Both the position numbers and the translations under genes were made by a program. DNA of 64,000 nt from Halorussus halophilus (GTDB lineage Archaea > Halobacteriota > Halobacteria > Halobacteriales > Haladaptataceae): NCBI RefSeq assembly GCF_008831545.1, contig NZ_CP044524.1, positions 467,769 through 531,768 on the forward strand. The letters are read 5' to 3'. Of this stretch, positions 34,292-42,296 are shown in pieces. How positions within the stretch are numbered: position 1 is the stretch's first letter; each line of letters opens with the position of its first letter. The notes beneath the pieces are model-generated. The model was given only the letters and a program-made list of their open reading frames with translations, did no database searches and was not told the DNA's origin.

Positions 34292-34350
34292 TTCTCACAA
34301 CGACGACTGCCACGCTCGTAACGATTGCGCTGGTCGGAGTTTCGTTCGAG

Positions 34351-35004
34351 TCAGCGAACGAGTTCGCCGAACACCGACGACTCTATCTTCCGGAGATGCT
34401 CGCCGACCGTACTGGGAGCAACGCCGACCGCTCCGGCGATTTCCTCGTGGGTAGCTTCGCGAGGATTTTCGTAGTAACCAGACTCGACCGCCGCGTCCAG
34501 AATTTCGCGCTGACGCGCAGTCAGTCGAGCGTAGAGGTCCTCGGCGTCCGGCCGGTACTCGCCAGTCGAGACGATTTCCACGTCCACGCTCTCCGGTTGG
34601 TTCGCCATGGCGTTGGCGAAGTCTTCCTCGCGGCCGACGTAGGTCGCGCGCATCCCGCCGTCGTCAGTGTACTCGACTGGCATCTTGACGACGAGTTCCT
34701 GCTGGCGACGGCGTTCCATGAGTCGCCGAATCGCCTCGGTCGGGTCGTAGTGACTGTAGGAGAACATCCGGCCGTCGCCGTCGTCCGTGACGGTGAAGTC
34801 GTAGACCGTGTCGCTGGCGGACAAAATCTCGCGCAGTCGGTCGGTCTCGCCGCTCGCTTCCGCGAACATCACGATGGACCCGTCGTCCAGCAGTTCCGCG
34901 CGATGGATTGCTTCGCGGCGAATTTTCGGCTCGTCGCGCAGTGCCCGCTCTAATGGATGGAGTTCATCCTCTTTCGGCCGGGCGACCACCGTGACGTAGC
35001 GCAT
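34351..35004 (-). CDS. Bacterio-opsin-activator-type (HTH-10) transcription regulator
   Basis: From ATG 35004 the protein has 217 residues. The C-terminal HTH_10 domain reads LTARQREILDAAVESGYYENPREATHEEIAGAVGVAPSTVGEHLRKIE. The N-terminal part (about 150 residues) is the Bat-type sensory region without a PAS domain, starting VTVVARPKEDELHPLERAL. A TATA-like TTTAAG (35028-35033 on this strand) is 24-29 nt upstream, so the transcript is nearly leaderless. Such regulators control specific operons; the divergent NuoH gene and the following MFS gene are positional candidates. Confidence 0.88.
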   Translation of the reverse strand: MRYVTVVARPKEDELHPLERALRDEPKIRREAIHRAELLDDGSIVMFAEASGETDRLREILSASDTVYDFTVTDDGDGRMFSYSHYDPTEAIRRLMERRRQQELVVKMPVEYTDDGGMRATYVGREEDFANAMANQPESVDVEIVSTGEYRPDAEDLYARLTARQREILDAAVESGYYENPREATHEEIAGAVGVAPSTVGEHLRKIESSVFGELVR

Positions 35005-35090
35005 ACGGAGACCTGTCGAACGACGAGAACTTAAAGGCACCTCGAATGCGCGGCAGTAACGCTACCGACGTGGCGGGCCGAGATTCGACT

Positions 35091-36167
35091 ATGAATCGCC
35101 TCGTCCTCGCTACCCTCCCCGAGTCGCTCGGGCACGCCCTCGGGTGGTCACAGATGGGCGTCGTCCAGCAGGTCGTCGCGTCGGTGCTGAGCGCCGCCTT
35201 CGTCGGCACGTACCTCATGGCGAACGCCGCCGTCGCTGGCCCGTGGGCCAAGCGGAAGATAGCCGCCGCCTTCTGGGACAAAATCGGCCCGAACCGAATC
35301 GGTCCGGCAGGCATCCTCATCATCGTCGCGGACGCGACGAGATTCCTCGCGAAGGAACTCATCGTGCCGAGACAGGTGGACAGACCGGCCTTCGACGTGC
35401 CGCCGATTCTGATACCGTTCTCCGCGATAGTCGGGTTCGCGGTGATTCCGATGGGTCGCATCTTCGGCGTGAACGTCCAACTCGCGGACCCCGCAACCGG
35501 CGTCGCGTACGTCTTCGCCGTCTCGTCGCTGGCGACGCTCGGCCTGACGATGGCAGGCTACGCCTCGAACAACAAGTTCTCGCTGATGGGCGGCCTACGC
35601 GCGATAGCGCAGAACATCGCCTACGAGATACCGCTGGTCGTGACTGCCGCTTCTGTCGTCTTACTCGCGGGGACGCTCAGAACCAGCGAAGTCGTCGCCA
35701 CACAGCAGGACGCACTGGTGACGCTGTTCGGCGTAGCGATTCCGTCGTGGTACGCCTTCGTCAATCCCTTCGCGTTCGTGTTGTTCGTGGCCGCGAATCT
35801 CGCCGAGGTGGGTCGCAATCCCTTCGACATCCCGGAAGCACCGACCGAAATCGTCGCGGGGTACATGACCGAGTACTCCTCGGTCTACTTCGTGCTGATG
35901 TACGTCGGGGAGTTCGTCCACATCTTCCTCGGCGGGGCCATCGTCGCGACGCTGTTCCTCGGCGGGCCAGCGGGGCCAGTCCTACCGGGATTCGTCTGGT
36001 TCACCGTCAAAATCTGGGGATTCTTCCTGTTCACGCAGTGGGCGCGCTCGGCGGTGCCGAGGCTTCGCATCGACCAACTCATCGAAATCGGCTGGAAAGG
36101 TATGTTGGTGCTGTCGTTCCTGAACCTGCTCCTCACCGCCGTCTTCGTCGGTGTGACGGCAGTCTGA
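35091..36167 (+). CDS. nuoH: Complex I subunit 1 (NuoH)-family protein, outside a nuo operon
   Basis: A 358-residue protein with about eight membrane helices, read from ATG 35091. The NuoH core is clear: GPNRIGPAGILIIVADATRFLAKELIVP (quinone-channel loop), AEVGRNPFDIPEAPTEIVAGYMTEYSSVYF (acidic E-channel segment), and FVWFTVKIWGFFLFTQWARSAVPRLRIDQLIEIGWKGMLVLS. NuoH contributes quinone binding and links the hydrophilic and membrane arms of complex I. Haloarchaeal nuoH normally sits within the nuo gene block. Here it is isolated between a regulator and an iron lipoprotein gene, so it could be an extra copy. Confidence 0.88.
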   Translation: MNRLVLATLPESLGHALGWSQMGVVQQVVASVLSAAFVGTYLMANAAVAGPWAKRKIAAAFWDKIGPNRIGPAGILIIVADATRFLAKELIVPRQVDRPAFDVPPILIPFSAIVGFAVIPMGRIFGVNVQLADPATGVAYVFAVSSLATLGLTMAGYASNNKFSLMGGLRAIAQNIAYEIPLVVTAASVVLLAGTLRTSEVVATQQDALVTLFGVAIPSWYAFVNPFAFVLFVAANLAEVGRNPFDIPEAPTEIVAGYMTEYSSVYFVLMYVGEFVHIFLGGAIVATLFLGGPAGPVLPGFVWFTVKIWGFFLFTQWARSAVPRLRIDQLIEIGWKGMLVLSFLNLLLTAVFVGVTAV

Positions 36168-36184
36168 GCTGGTGAGTCAGAGAC

Positions 36185-37258
36185 TCAGGCCAGTTCCATC
36201 TCCATCTTCGACATCTGGAGGAACGCCGTCTCGTACCCCTCGTGTCGGGCAACCTGTGGCGGCGCATTCACGGTCAGGGTCAACTGGTCGCCGGACTTGA
36301 GGCTGTCCACGCCGACGCCGTAGTGGTAGCCGAGTTCGGGGTCCATCGCGGTGGAGAAGTCGCCGTCGAACACCGTCTCGCCGTCGCGTTTCAGCGTCGC
36401 CGCCAACCCCATGAACGGGAGCGGATAGCGGTTGTACGGCGTACGGGCCGAAACGCCGAGGTAGCTCTTCCCGTCGGCGACGAAGTGGGGGTTCTCCTCG
36501 GTCGTGAATGCGAGGAACTTCGCGTCGCCGCTCGCACCTGCCGCGAGTCCAGTGGCGGGGAGGTCTTTCTTCGTGGGCAGTTGCGAGATGGGCATCTTCA
36601 TGTCCATTGGCGAGATGGCACCTGCCTTGCCCTGTTTGTCGGGGAGATTCGTGTAGCCAAGGTCGCCCAACTTCTTGCGGGAATGGTCGAACTCGACTTC
36701 CAACGTCGTCCCCTCGCCGAACGCTCCCTGCAACTCGCCCATGCGCTTGGCCTGCATCGCGCCGATATCGAGCTTTGCCGTGTATTTTCCGTCGCCGTCG
36801 AGGTTCACGTTGTCGCCGAAGTGGTAGCCCATGTTCTGGGAGAGCATCGGCCACAACTGGCGGGAATCGACCGTCTCGCCGTCCTTCAGTAGTTCCGCGG
36901 AGACGTTTGCTGTCGGGAGAACAGTCTCCGTCTGTTTGTCCCAGATGGTCGCCATGAAGTGGGCAGTGACCTCTTCGCCGACCTTCGCGCGGTTCGTATT
37001 CCTGCCCGAGATGTTCCAGAACGTGTGTGGCAGACTGTACATCAGGCCGACTTTGTACCGGCCCTTCCCGCCCATCCCAAGCATCGTCATCTCGTCCTTG
37101 TGGGTCGGATAGTACACTGCGTTCTTGCGGTTCGCTACGGTCGTGAAGCTTCCCTGGCCCGCAGACCGTGCGGACTGCGTCTCGAACATGCCGGTACACC
37201 CTGCGAGTCCGGCGATTCCCGCGACGCTCGTCGCACGTAGGAAGTCCCGTCGTTGCAT
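36185..37258 (-). CDS. Tp34-like iron-transport lipoprotein (DUF7350-type)
   Basis: A 357-residue Tat lipoprotein: MQRRDFLRATSVAGIAGLAGC has twin Arg and a lipobox Cys. The mature part has P19/Tp34-like blocks: YKVGLMYSLPHTFWNISG, NMGYHFGDNVNLDGDGKYTAKLDIG and a repeated-type ELGYHYGVGVDSL. The histidines and methionines (IGAMQAKRM, SPMDMKM) resemble copper/iron ligand-rich regions. Tp34 family proteins bind iron and copper for EfeU-type uptake. I take ATG 37258. The peroxidase-like gene nearby supports an EfeOB-like iron role. Confidence 0.75.
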   Translation of the reverse strand: MQRRDFLRATSVAGIAGLAGCTGMFETQSARSAGQGSFTTVANRKNAVYYPTHKDEMTMLGMGGKGRYKVGLMYSLPHTFWNISGRNTNRAKVGEEVTAHFMATIWDKQTETVLPTANVSAELLKDGETVDSRQLWPMLSQNMGYHFGDNVNLDGDGKYTAKLDIGAMQAKRMGELQGAFGEGTTLEVEFDHSRKKLGDLGYTNLPDKQGKAGAISPMDMKMPISQLPTKKDLPATGLAAGASGDAKFLAFTTEENPHFVADGKSYLGVSARTPYNRYPLPFMGLAATLKRDGETVFDGDFSTAMDPELGYHYGVGVDSLKSGDQLTLTVNAPPQVARHEGYETAFLQMSKMEMELA

Positions 37259-37331
37259 TACCAAACGCTAGCGACCCTGCTCAAATACGGATTCTGGTAC
37301 GCGCGTCGAAAGCGAGGCTCCGGGTAGCGAG

Positions 37332-37568
37332 TTACAACTCGTCCTGCAAGAGTGGCGAGTCGGCGTCCGTGCAGTCTGGACGGCCACAGATGCCAGCGTC
37401 GTCACCTGCTCGTTCGACGCCGGAACTGAGTCGGTGGAGTTGCCACGTCGCCTCGTGACCGGTTTCGGCGCGGTGGTCGTCGATGCGAGTGCGGGCCGCT
37501 CGGAGTTTCTCGAACGTCTCGTCTACGTCGCAGTCCGGACACGTCACCGTCGCACGCTTGCTTGCCAT
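37332..37568 (-). CDS. Small two-knuckle zinc-finger protein (DUF7542-type)
   Basis: A 78-residue protein starting MASKRATVTCPDCDVDETFE. It has a CPDC knuckle, a DDHRAETGH segment with potential His ligands, and a late CGRPDC pair. This haloarchaeal type is recalled as DUF7542 (not verified). The gene ends about 70 bp from the Tp34-like gene. A nucleic-acid role is plausible from the zinc ligands and basic segment, but unproven. Confidence 0.65.
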   Translation of the reverse strand: MASKRATVTCPDCDVDETFEKLRAARTRIDDHRAETGHEATWQLHRLSSGVERAGDDAGICGRPDCTDADSPLLQDEL

Positions 37569-37592
37569 CTGTCGAAACCTCGGAGACGCAGA

Positions 37593-37832
37593 CACTCAAT
37601 CCTGTCGCCCGCCTCCTCGACTGACAACGACGGTTCGAGTGACGACCCGTGGAACGACTCTGACTACGACGGTAACACGCTTTCGCCCGGTGAGTCCACC
37701 AACAGCACCATCGGCGAAAACGAGACGCAGTGGTATCGCCTCCAACGAGACGAGGCCAAGGAACTCCTCGCGGGTGGCGGTCTCTTCCTCGAACTGAGGC
37801 TGACCGACCCCAGCGAAGACGACTTCGAGTAG
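37593..37832 (+). pseudogene. Remnant of a PPC-domain (secreted peptidase-type) gene
   Basis: An open frame carries strongly haloarchaeal sequence: SSTDNDGSSDDPWNDSDYDG, then NTLSPGESTNSTIGENETQWYRLQRDEAKELLAGGGLFLELRLTD. This matches the pre-peptidase C-terminal (PPC) domain, with its DWYR-like (QWYR) core. After 37569 the frame holds no ATG or GTG before this sequence, and it stops at DPSEDDFE where the family continues DxYLY. So both ends are missing and it is a 5'- and 3'-truncated relic. Confidence 0.55.
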
Positions 37833-37958
37833 TCACTCCTGCCGAACGTCGTGTTTCAGCACGCCGACGCCCTCGGCTTCGACCTCAACTTCGTCGCCGT
37901 CAGAAAGCGAGCCGACGCGGACGCTCCCCGCGGGGTCACGGAATCGGACTTTGTGCAC
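37833..37958 (-). CDS. Possible 41-residue leaderless small protein
   Basis: From GTG 37958 the frame reads VHKVRFRDPAGSVRVGSLSD, then an acidic GDEVEVEAEGVGVLKHDVRQE. A TATA-like TTTATC (37981-37986, this strand) lies 23-28 nt upstream, which fits a leaderless start at the GTG. The sequence resembles a small SH3-like barrel or a remnant of a larger protein. It is short, so confidence is moderate. Confidence 0.4.
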   Translation of the reverse strand: MHKVRFRDPAGSVRVGSLSDGDEVEVEAEGVGVLKHDVRQE

Positions 37959-37980
37959 GGGGAATACTGGCGAGTCGGGA

Positions 37981-37986
37981 GATAAA
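37981..37986 (-). promoter_or_regulatory. TATA element for the small gene at 37833
   Basis: On the minus strand this reads TTTATC, within CCTCTTTATC. It lies 23-28 nt before the GTG at 37958, the usual haloarchaeal TATA-to-start distance, and supports that GTG as the start. Confidence 0.45.
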
Positions 37987-38066
37987 GAGGTTGGCTGTGC
38001 GGTCGATAGTTCCGGCTGTTCTCACGAGGCGAAAGAGTTAGGAAGCAGAAAAGTTCTGTTCAGCGT

Positions 38067-38633
38067 ATGCCCTCCCATCGCTCCCGCCGAGCGTTCCTCG
38101 CCGCAGGCGTGGGAACGCTCGCGTCGCTCGCTGGCTGTCTCGGGTCCGACTCGGTCCTGATTGCGCCGAAGTCGTACCACTCGCCGCCGATGTCCGACGG
38201 CGAACTGCACCGCTACGAACCCGAGCGAACGGTCGAAAAACTAGATGTCGGCGACCCGGACGCGATTGCGAACGACCCTGACACGCAACCACACTCCGTC
38301 GGCATCTGGAACGTGGGCGAGGCAGAACGGCGAATTCGGGTCGAACTCCGAGACGTCGATAGCAACGAACAGATTTTTGCGGAGACCGTGGAATTTCCCG
38401 CAGACGCCGAGCTATCGTTCCGATTGTACGAACCCGCGACGTACGTACTCCGCCTTCACGTTCCCGCCACGGGCGTGCGCGAGACATTGCAGATTCCTCG
38501 CGAGACGTTCGACTGTAACGAATCCTCAACGTCGGTTGGCGTCTTCGGCTACGAGATCCGGTCTACGACTTACTCACAACTCCTCGCGTGCGAAAGTGGC
38601 GTCACCACGGGAAACACGACCGAATCGAACTAA
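38067..38633 (+). CDS. Tat lipoprotein of unknown function
   Basis: A 188-residue protein. MPSHRSRRAFLAAGVGTLAS with a following LAGC is a Tat signal with lipobox. The mature part has a beta-sandwich look (RIRVELRDVDSNEQIFAETVEF, AELSFRLYEPATYVLRLHVP), as in cupredoxin-like or NEAT-type binding folds, but no metal ligands are recognised. It ends 7 bp before the end of the convergent peroxidase-like gene. Confidence 0.7.
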   Translation: MPSHRSRRAFLAAGVGTLASLAGCLGSDSVLIAPKSYHSPPMSDGELHRYEPERTVEKLDVGDPDAIANDPDTQPHSVGIWNVGEAERRIRVELRDVDSNEQIFAETVEFPADAELSFRLYEPATYVLRLHVPATGVRETLQIPRETFDCNESSTSVGVFGYEIRSTTYSQLLACESGVTTGNTTESN

Positions 38634-38640
38634 TCACTCG

Positions 38641-39924
38641 TTACGGATTCGACGGAGGAAGCGCCCGCAGTTCTCTGGGCGGAACGAGGAAGTTCCCACG
38701 GCGAAGCACGTCCATGTACTGCAAGATGCCGTTGTTGTTCTTCTGCCCGAGCGCAGTCGCCTCCTCCGCTAAGTCCGCGCCGTTCATCGCCTCGCGGGTG
38801 TCCACGAAGTCAGAGATGGTTCGCTGGAGCGCGACGAAGTGCAGACCCGCCTCGCCGCCGTCCGTCGAGTCGAAGTCGCGCCGCAGGATGAGCGGCGAGT
38901 CGTCGTCCGTGCGAGCGCGAGCGGCCTTCTGGGAGTGGCCGACCATCCCCTTCGTCTTGGCGTCGTCCGGGGCGTGGGCGGGGCAACTCTTCTCGGACAT
39001 CTTCGCGGAGGTGCCGAGGTTGTCGCCCGCTCCCTCGACCAGATTCTCCTCGGCGTGAACTGGGCAGAACATCTTGCCGACGCGCTGACTGCGACTGTCT
39101 TGGTCGTACCACTGGTCGAGTTGCAGGCGAATCCGCGAGACGTGCTGAGTGGTCCCACCAGCGAACGGCCCCGACTGGATGGTCACGCTGTCTTCGGTCG
39201 CCTGATTCTTCTTGAAGCCCGATTTGAACCCCATGTAGAGCGGCGCGTCCTCAGAAACTGGCTCGTCGTCCGGAATACCCTGGACGTCCTGATTTTCTGC
39301 TGGCAGGCCGTCGCCGACGAAGCCAGTTCGACGCTCGGCTTTCTGCATGACACCAGCGAGGTCTGCCTGCACTTCGACGCCGTTCAGTTTCGATTTGTTG
39401 CCCAGCAGTGCCTCCTCGGCGGCCAACACGACCGACGCGTGGTCGCTGGCGAGGTGGACGACGGCGTCTTGCAGGTCTCTCTTTGGGTCCTCGAACGACG
39501 CGAGAGCCTTCGGTTTCGGGAGGTCCACGGAGTCTGGCAGGTCGGCGTCGAACCGCTCGAAGTAGGCGGGCGAGTAGCCGACCGTGAACAGCAGTCCCTC
39601 GTGACTTCGCTCGTAGGCGTGTTCGAGGCTCTGGAAGCTCTTTTCGACAGTCTCGCGCTCCGCATCGCTCGGCGTGCCGTCACCCGCGTAGTTCAGCAAC
39701 AGCACGACGTGGTGGCGCGGGGCAACGTCGTTGCCGTGGTCGTCCGACTCCAACGCCGCGTTCCACGCGTGCTGGCGCTTCGGGAGCGACGAGAGGTCCT
39801 TCGGTCCCGTCGCTACGTCTGGTTCGCCGAATCGCCCGAGACACGCCGAGAGTGCCGACGTGCCGCCGATGGCGACGGCGGCTTTGGTGAACTGCCGTCG
39901 CGAGAGTCCCCGAGAGTCGTTCAT
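38641..39924 (-). CDS. Dyp-type peroxidase-like Tat protein (DUF7405-type)
   Basis: A 427-residue protein. MNDSRGLSRRQFTKAAVAIG, then a LSACLG lipobox-like segment, is a Tat signal. The body resembles Dyp peroxidases: RRTGFVGDGLPAEN (residues 199-211, cf. GxxDG), GMVGHSQKAARAR with candidate haem ligand His330, LILRRDFD with Arg348/349, and GEAGLHFVALQRTISDFVDTREAMN near the end. EfeB-like Dyp proteins extract or oxidise iron from haem. The Tp34-like lipoprotein gene 1.4 kb away suggests a shared iron role. Haem binding is inference. Confidence 0.7.
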   Translation of the reverse strand: MNDSRGLSRRQFTKAAVAIGGTSALSACLGRFGEPDVATGPKDLSSLPKRQHAWNAALESDDHGNDVAPRHHVVLLLNYAGDGTPSDAERETVEKSFQSLEHAYERSHEGLLFTVGYSPAYFERFDADLPDSVDLPKPKALASFEDPKRDLQDAVVHLASDHASVVLAAEEALLGNKSKLNGVEVQADLAGVMQKAERRTGFVGDGLPAENQDVQGIPDDEPVSEDAPLYMGFKSGFKKNQATEDSVTIQSGPFAGGTTQHVSRIRLQLDQWYDQDSRSQRVGKMFCPVHAEENLVEGAGDNLGTSAKMSEKSCPAHAPDDAKTKGMVGHSQKAARARTDDDSPLILRRDFDSTDGGEAGLHFVALQRTISDFVDTREAMNGADLAEEATALGQKNNNGILQYMDVLRRGNFLVPPRELRALPPSNP

Positions 39925-39979
39925 TGGTCGGCGCTAAGGAGCGGACGGAAAAGGGGGTTGTGGTGCGTGCGTCGAAAAC

Positions 39980-40522
39980 CTACCCTTCGAGCGCCAGCCT
40001 TGCCGTGTCTCGCAACCACTCGATATCGTCGTTGCCGAAGCGGTCCAGATGCGACGCCCTGAACGACTGGTCGGAGTCAGCGAACTCCTCCGGCGTCCAG
40101 AATCTTGCGTCGATAGCGTCCGATCCCGCGTCGAGCGTCCCGGCCGTCTCCGACCGCTCGACAGCGAAGTCTACGTTCGCCATGTACTGGTTCTCGACCG
40201 GTTCGCCCGCCGAGTCGTGAAAGTAGGTCAGCACGGCGGGGTCCACGGTGAGACCCGTCTCCTCTTCGAGTTCTCTGGCGACGCCCTCGCGCGGCGATTC
40301 GCCACACTCGACGCGACCTTCGGGAAGTTTCCACTCGCCGGAACTGCGGAAGTCTTCCACGAGGAGGATGCTATCACCGTCGAGGACGGCGACGCCCCCA
40401 GCGGGACAAGGATTGTGGAAGACGTAGTCGTCGCACGACTCGCATCGGTAAATCGTCGGCTCTTCGACCGTCTCTAACTTCGTTCCACAGTACGGGCAGA
40501 AATCTGGTGGTAAGTTGACCAT
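39980..40522 (-). CDS. Nudix hydrolase with N-terminal zinc ribbon
   Basis: A 180-residue protein. CPYCGTKLETVEEPTIYRCESC is a zinc ribbon as in NADH pyrophosphatases (NudC). GRVECGESPREGVARELEEETGL is the Nudix box (GX5EX7REUXEEXGU), intact. The enzyme hydrolyses nucleoside-diphosphate-linked compounds, exact substrate unknown. A TATA-like TAAAAATAG lies about 27 nt before ATG 40522, so the start is well supported and probably leaderless. Confidence 0.9.
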   Translation of the reverse strand: MVNLPPDFCPYCGTKLETVEEPTIYRCESCDDYVFHNPCPAGGVAVLDGDSILLVEDFRSSGEWKLPEGRVECGESPREGVARELEEETGLTVDPAVLTYFHDSAGEPVENQYMANVDFAVERSETAGTLDAGSDAIDARFWTPEEFADSDQSFRASHLDRFGNDDIEWLRDTARLALEG

Positions 40523-40619
40523 ACTCGTGTCACCGTCTAACAGGCAATAACTATTTTTAGGGAAAACGATAGTGATAGACGTTCTGAGAGCCAACCTCGC
40601 CGTCACGAACTCCCGCTCG

Positions 40620-41312
40620 TCACGGGTTTCCGTTCGCGTACGCCGTATTGGGAATCTTCGGGAGGAGCCACGAGAGGAAGGCATCTTGGCTCCGCGTCTG
40701 GGTCCACACGCGCCCCGGACCGGTGAACCGACAGACCAGTCCCTCCCCGGAGAGGAACGTCGATTTCAGCCCGGCGACGCGCTTGACCGCGAAGTTCGCC
40801 GAGGCTTCGAACGCGACGATGTGGCCGGTATCGACCGTGTACCGCTCGCCTTCGTCCAGTTCTCTCGACTCGATAGCGCCGTAACTCGACATGAACAACG
40901 GACCGCTCCCCGAGACGCGCAGGAGGAAGAGGCCTTCGCTCCCGAAGAACGTCTTCGCGCCGCCGAACTCGGTGTCCACGTCGAGGGCCGTGTCGCCCGC
41001 GATGTAGGACCCAGATTGGACGTAGATGGTCTCGTCGGTGAGTTCCTCGTGGACGACGTCGCCGGGCAAGGGCGGCGCGAGCGAGACTGTTCCCTCGCCG
41101 CTACCTGCCGTGAAGGTGTTCTGGAAGAAGCTCTCGCCGCCCAAGACGCTCCGGCGAATCGACTTGAGGAAGCCGCCTGTGGCGTTGGTCTCCATCGAGA
41201 CGTTCTCGCCGTGGCTGACCATCGCGCCACCTTCGGCGTCGATGCTCTCGCCCGATTCGAGCGTGACGTTCAGTTGTGAGAATGCGGGACTCTGGACGAT
41301 CTCGTGACGCAT
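40620..41312 (-). CDS. AIM24/TIGR00266-family protein
   Basis: A 230-residue protein. GESIDAEGGAMVSHGENVSMETNATGG, then SFFQNTFTAGSGEGTVSLAPPLPGDVVHEEL, are characteristic of the AIM24 (TIGR00266) double-stranded beta-barrel family. The later LFLLRVSGSGPLFMSSYGAIESREL and GEGLVCRFTGPGRVWTQTRS close the barrel. Members bind lipids or sit in mitochondrial or bacterial membranes by unclear means. No membrane helix is present. Confidence 0.88.
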   Translation of the reverse strand: MRHEIVQSPAFSQLNVTLESGESIDAEGGAMVSHGENVSMETNATGGFLKSIRRSVLGGESFFQNTFTAGSGEGTVSLAPPLPGDVVHEELTDETIYVQSGSYIAGDTALDVDTEFGGAKTFFGSEGLFLLRVSGSGPLFMSSYGAIESRELDEGERYTVDTGHIVAFEASANFAVKRVAGLKSTFLSGEGLVCRFTGPGRVWTQTRSQDAFLSWLLPKIPNTAYANGNP

Positions 41313-41342
41313 GACGGGACCACGACGACCCTGCCTAAATGA

Positions 41343-41852
41343 TTACTCCTCGAAGAACCCATCCACCAATCTCGTAAATCTGTCCACCATGCGCTCGGGA
41401 AGCGACGGCGTAATCGACCCGAGCAGTTTCGCAGTCGCTTCGGGCCGACAGAGCGCCACGTAGACTCGGTTCCCGTCGCGGCGCTTCTCGACCATCTCTT
41501 GTTCGACCAGATTGTCGAGGTGCCACTCGACGGTGCTTCGCGCGAGGTCCACTTCGTCGGCGAGCGTCGAGGGCCCCGTCTCGCCGTTGTCGAGGAGATA
41601 CGCCAGCAGGTCGCGGGCCGTCTCTCGCCGGAACATGGCCAGCGCGGCGCGCTCCCAGTCGTCGTACTCCGGCGGGTAGTAGTGCGTTCGCCCGTACAGT
41701 TCTTCGGCGGTGACTGCCTCCGAGTCGCCGAGTTTTCGGAGGTGGTACTGCACCTGCCCCGGAGCGAGGTCCAGCGAGCGGACGACCTCGTTGAAGTGGA
41801 CGCCGGGCTTGGCGTGAACGTGGTCTTCGATGGTCGCGCGCGTTTCGCTCAC
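41343..41852 (-). CDS. Double winged-helix transcription regulator
   Basis: A 169-residue protein with two winged-helix domains: AKPGVHFNEVVRSLDLAPGQVQYHLRKL (residues about 13-45) and NGETGPSTLADEVDLARSTVEWHLDNLVEQEMVEKR (about 90-125). The first wing carries a GRTHYYPPEYDDWER loop. It is of the haloarchaeal DUF7344/ArsR-like type acting as an ordinary DNA-binding regulator. Its start codon overlaps the upstream membrane-protein gene by 4 bp (ATGA), so the two are co-translated. Confidence 0.85.
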   Translation of the reverse strand: MSETRATIEDHVHAKPGVHFNEVVRSLDLAPGQVQYHLRKLGDSEAVTAEELYGRTHYYPPEYDDWERAALAMFRRETARDLLAYLLDNGETGPSTLADEVDLARSTVEWHLDNLVEQEMVEKRRDGNRVYVALCRPEATAKLLGSITPSLPERMVDRFTRLVDGFFEE

Positions 41853-42217
41853 GACTGCTCACCTCCCGTCACTGTGCGGGCCGAGCGGGCGTCGTAGACC
41901 GCCGCAATGACGAGTGCGGCCATTACCACGTCGAGTCCGTGTTCGAAGACGTGGTGAGAACCGTCGGCGACCGACCCGGTCAGGGAGAGCGTGGCGACTG
42001 CGGTACGGGCGAGCAAGGTAGCGAGTGCCAGCGCCACCAACAAGTACGACCGCGTTCGTCGCCGGAGAAACGCCGCGAGTGCGAGCGCGAGGACGAGCGC
42101 AGACCCGACGCCCGCCAACGCCAGCAGGGCGGCCATGCCCAGCGACTCCGTGGCGACGTGCTGGCCGCCCAGCGACAGCACCACTCGCACGCCGCCCAGC
42201 AACACCGTGACTGCCAT
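41849..42217 (-). CDS. Small four-helix membrane protein paired with the regulator
   Basis: A 122-residue protein starting MAVTVLLGGVRVVLSLGGQH, with about four hydrophobic helices. The third ends in an LRRRTRSY cytoplasmic loop, and a short cytoplasmic tail follows. I recall a DUF7471-type haloarchaeal family for such proteins, unverified. The gene precedes the winged-helix gene and overlaps it by 4 bp. A sensor-regulator pair is plausible, in which this protein detects a membrane or extracellular cue. The ligand is unknown. Confidence 0.65.
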   Translation of the reverse strand: MAVTVLLGGVRVVLSLGGQHVATESLGMAALLALAGVGSALVLALALAAFLRRRTRSYLLVALALATLLARTAVATLSLTGSVADGSHHVFEHGLDVVMAALVIAAVYDARSARTVTGGEQS

Positions 42218-42296
42218 ATCGTCTCGTTGGTGTCTCGCGCGTTTATCGGTTCTGTTGTGGGCAGAGAGGACGAAAAACGAGTACCGAGGAAGGGGA

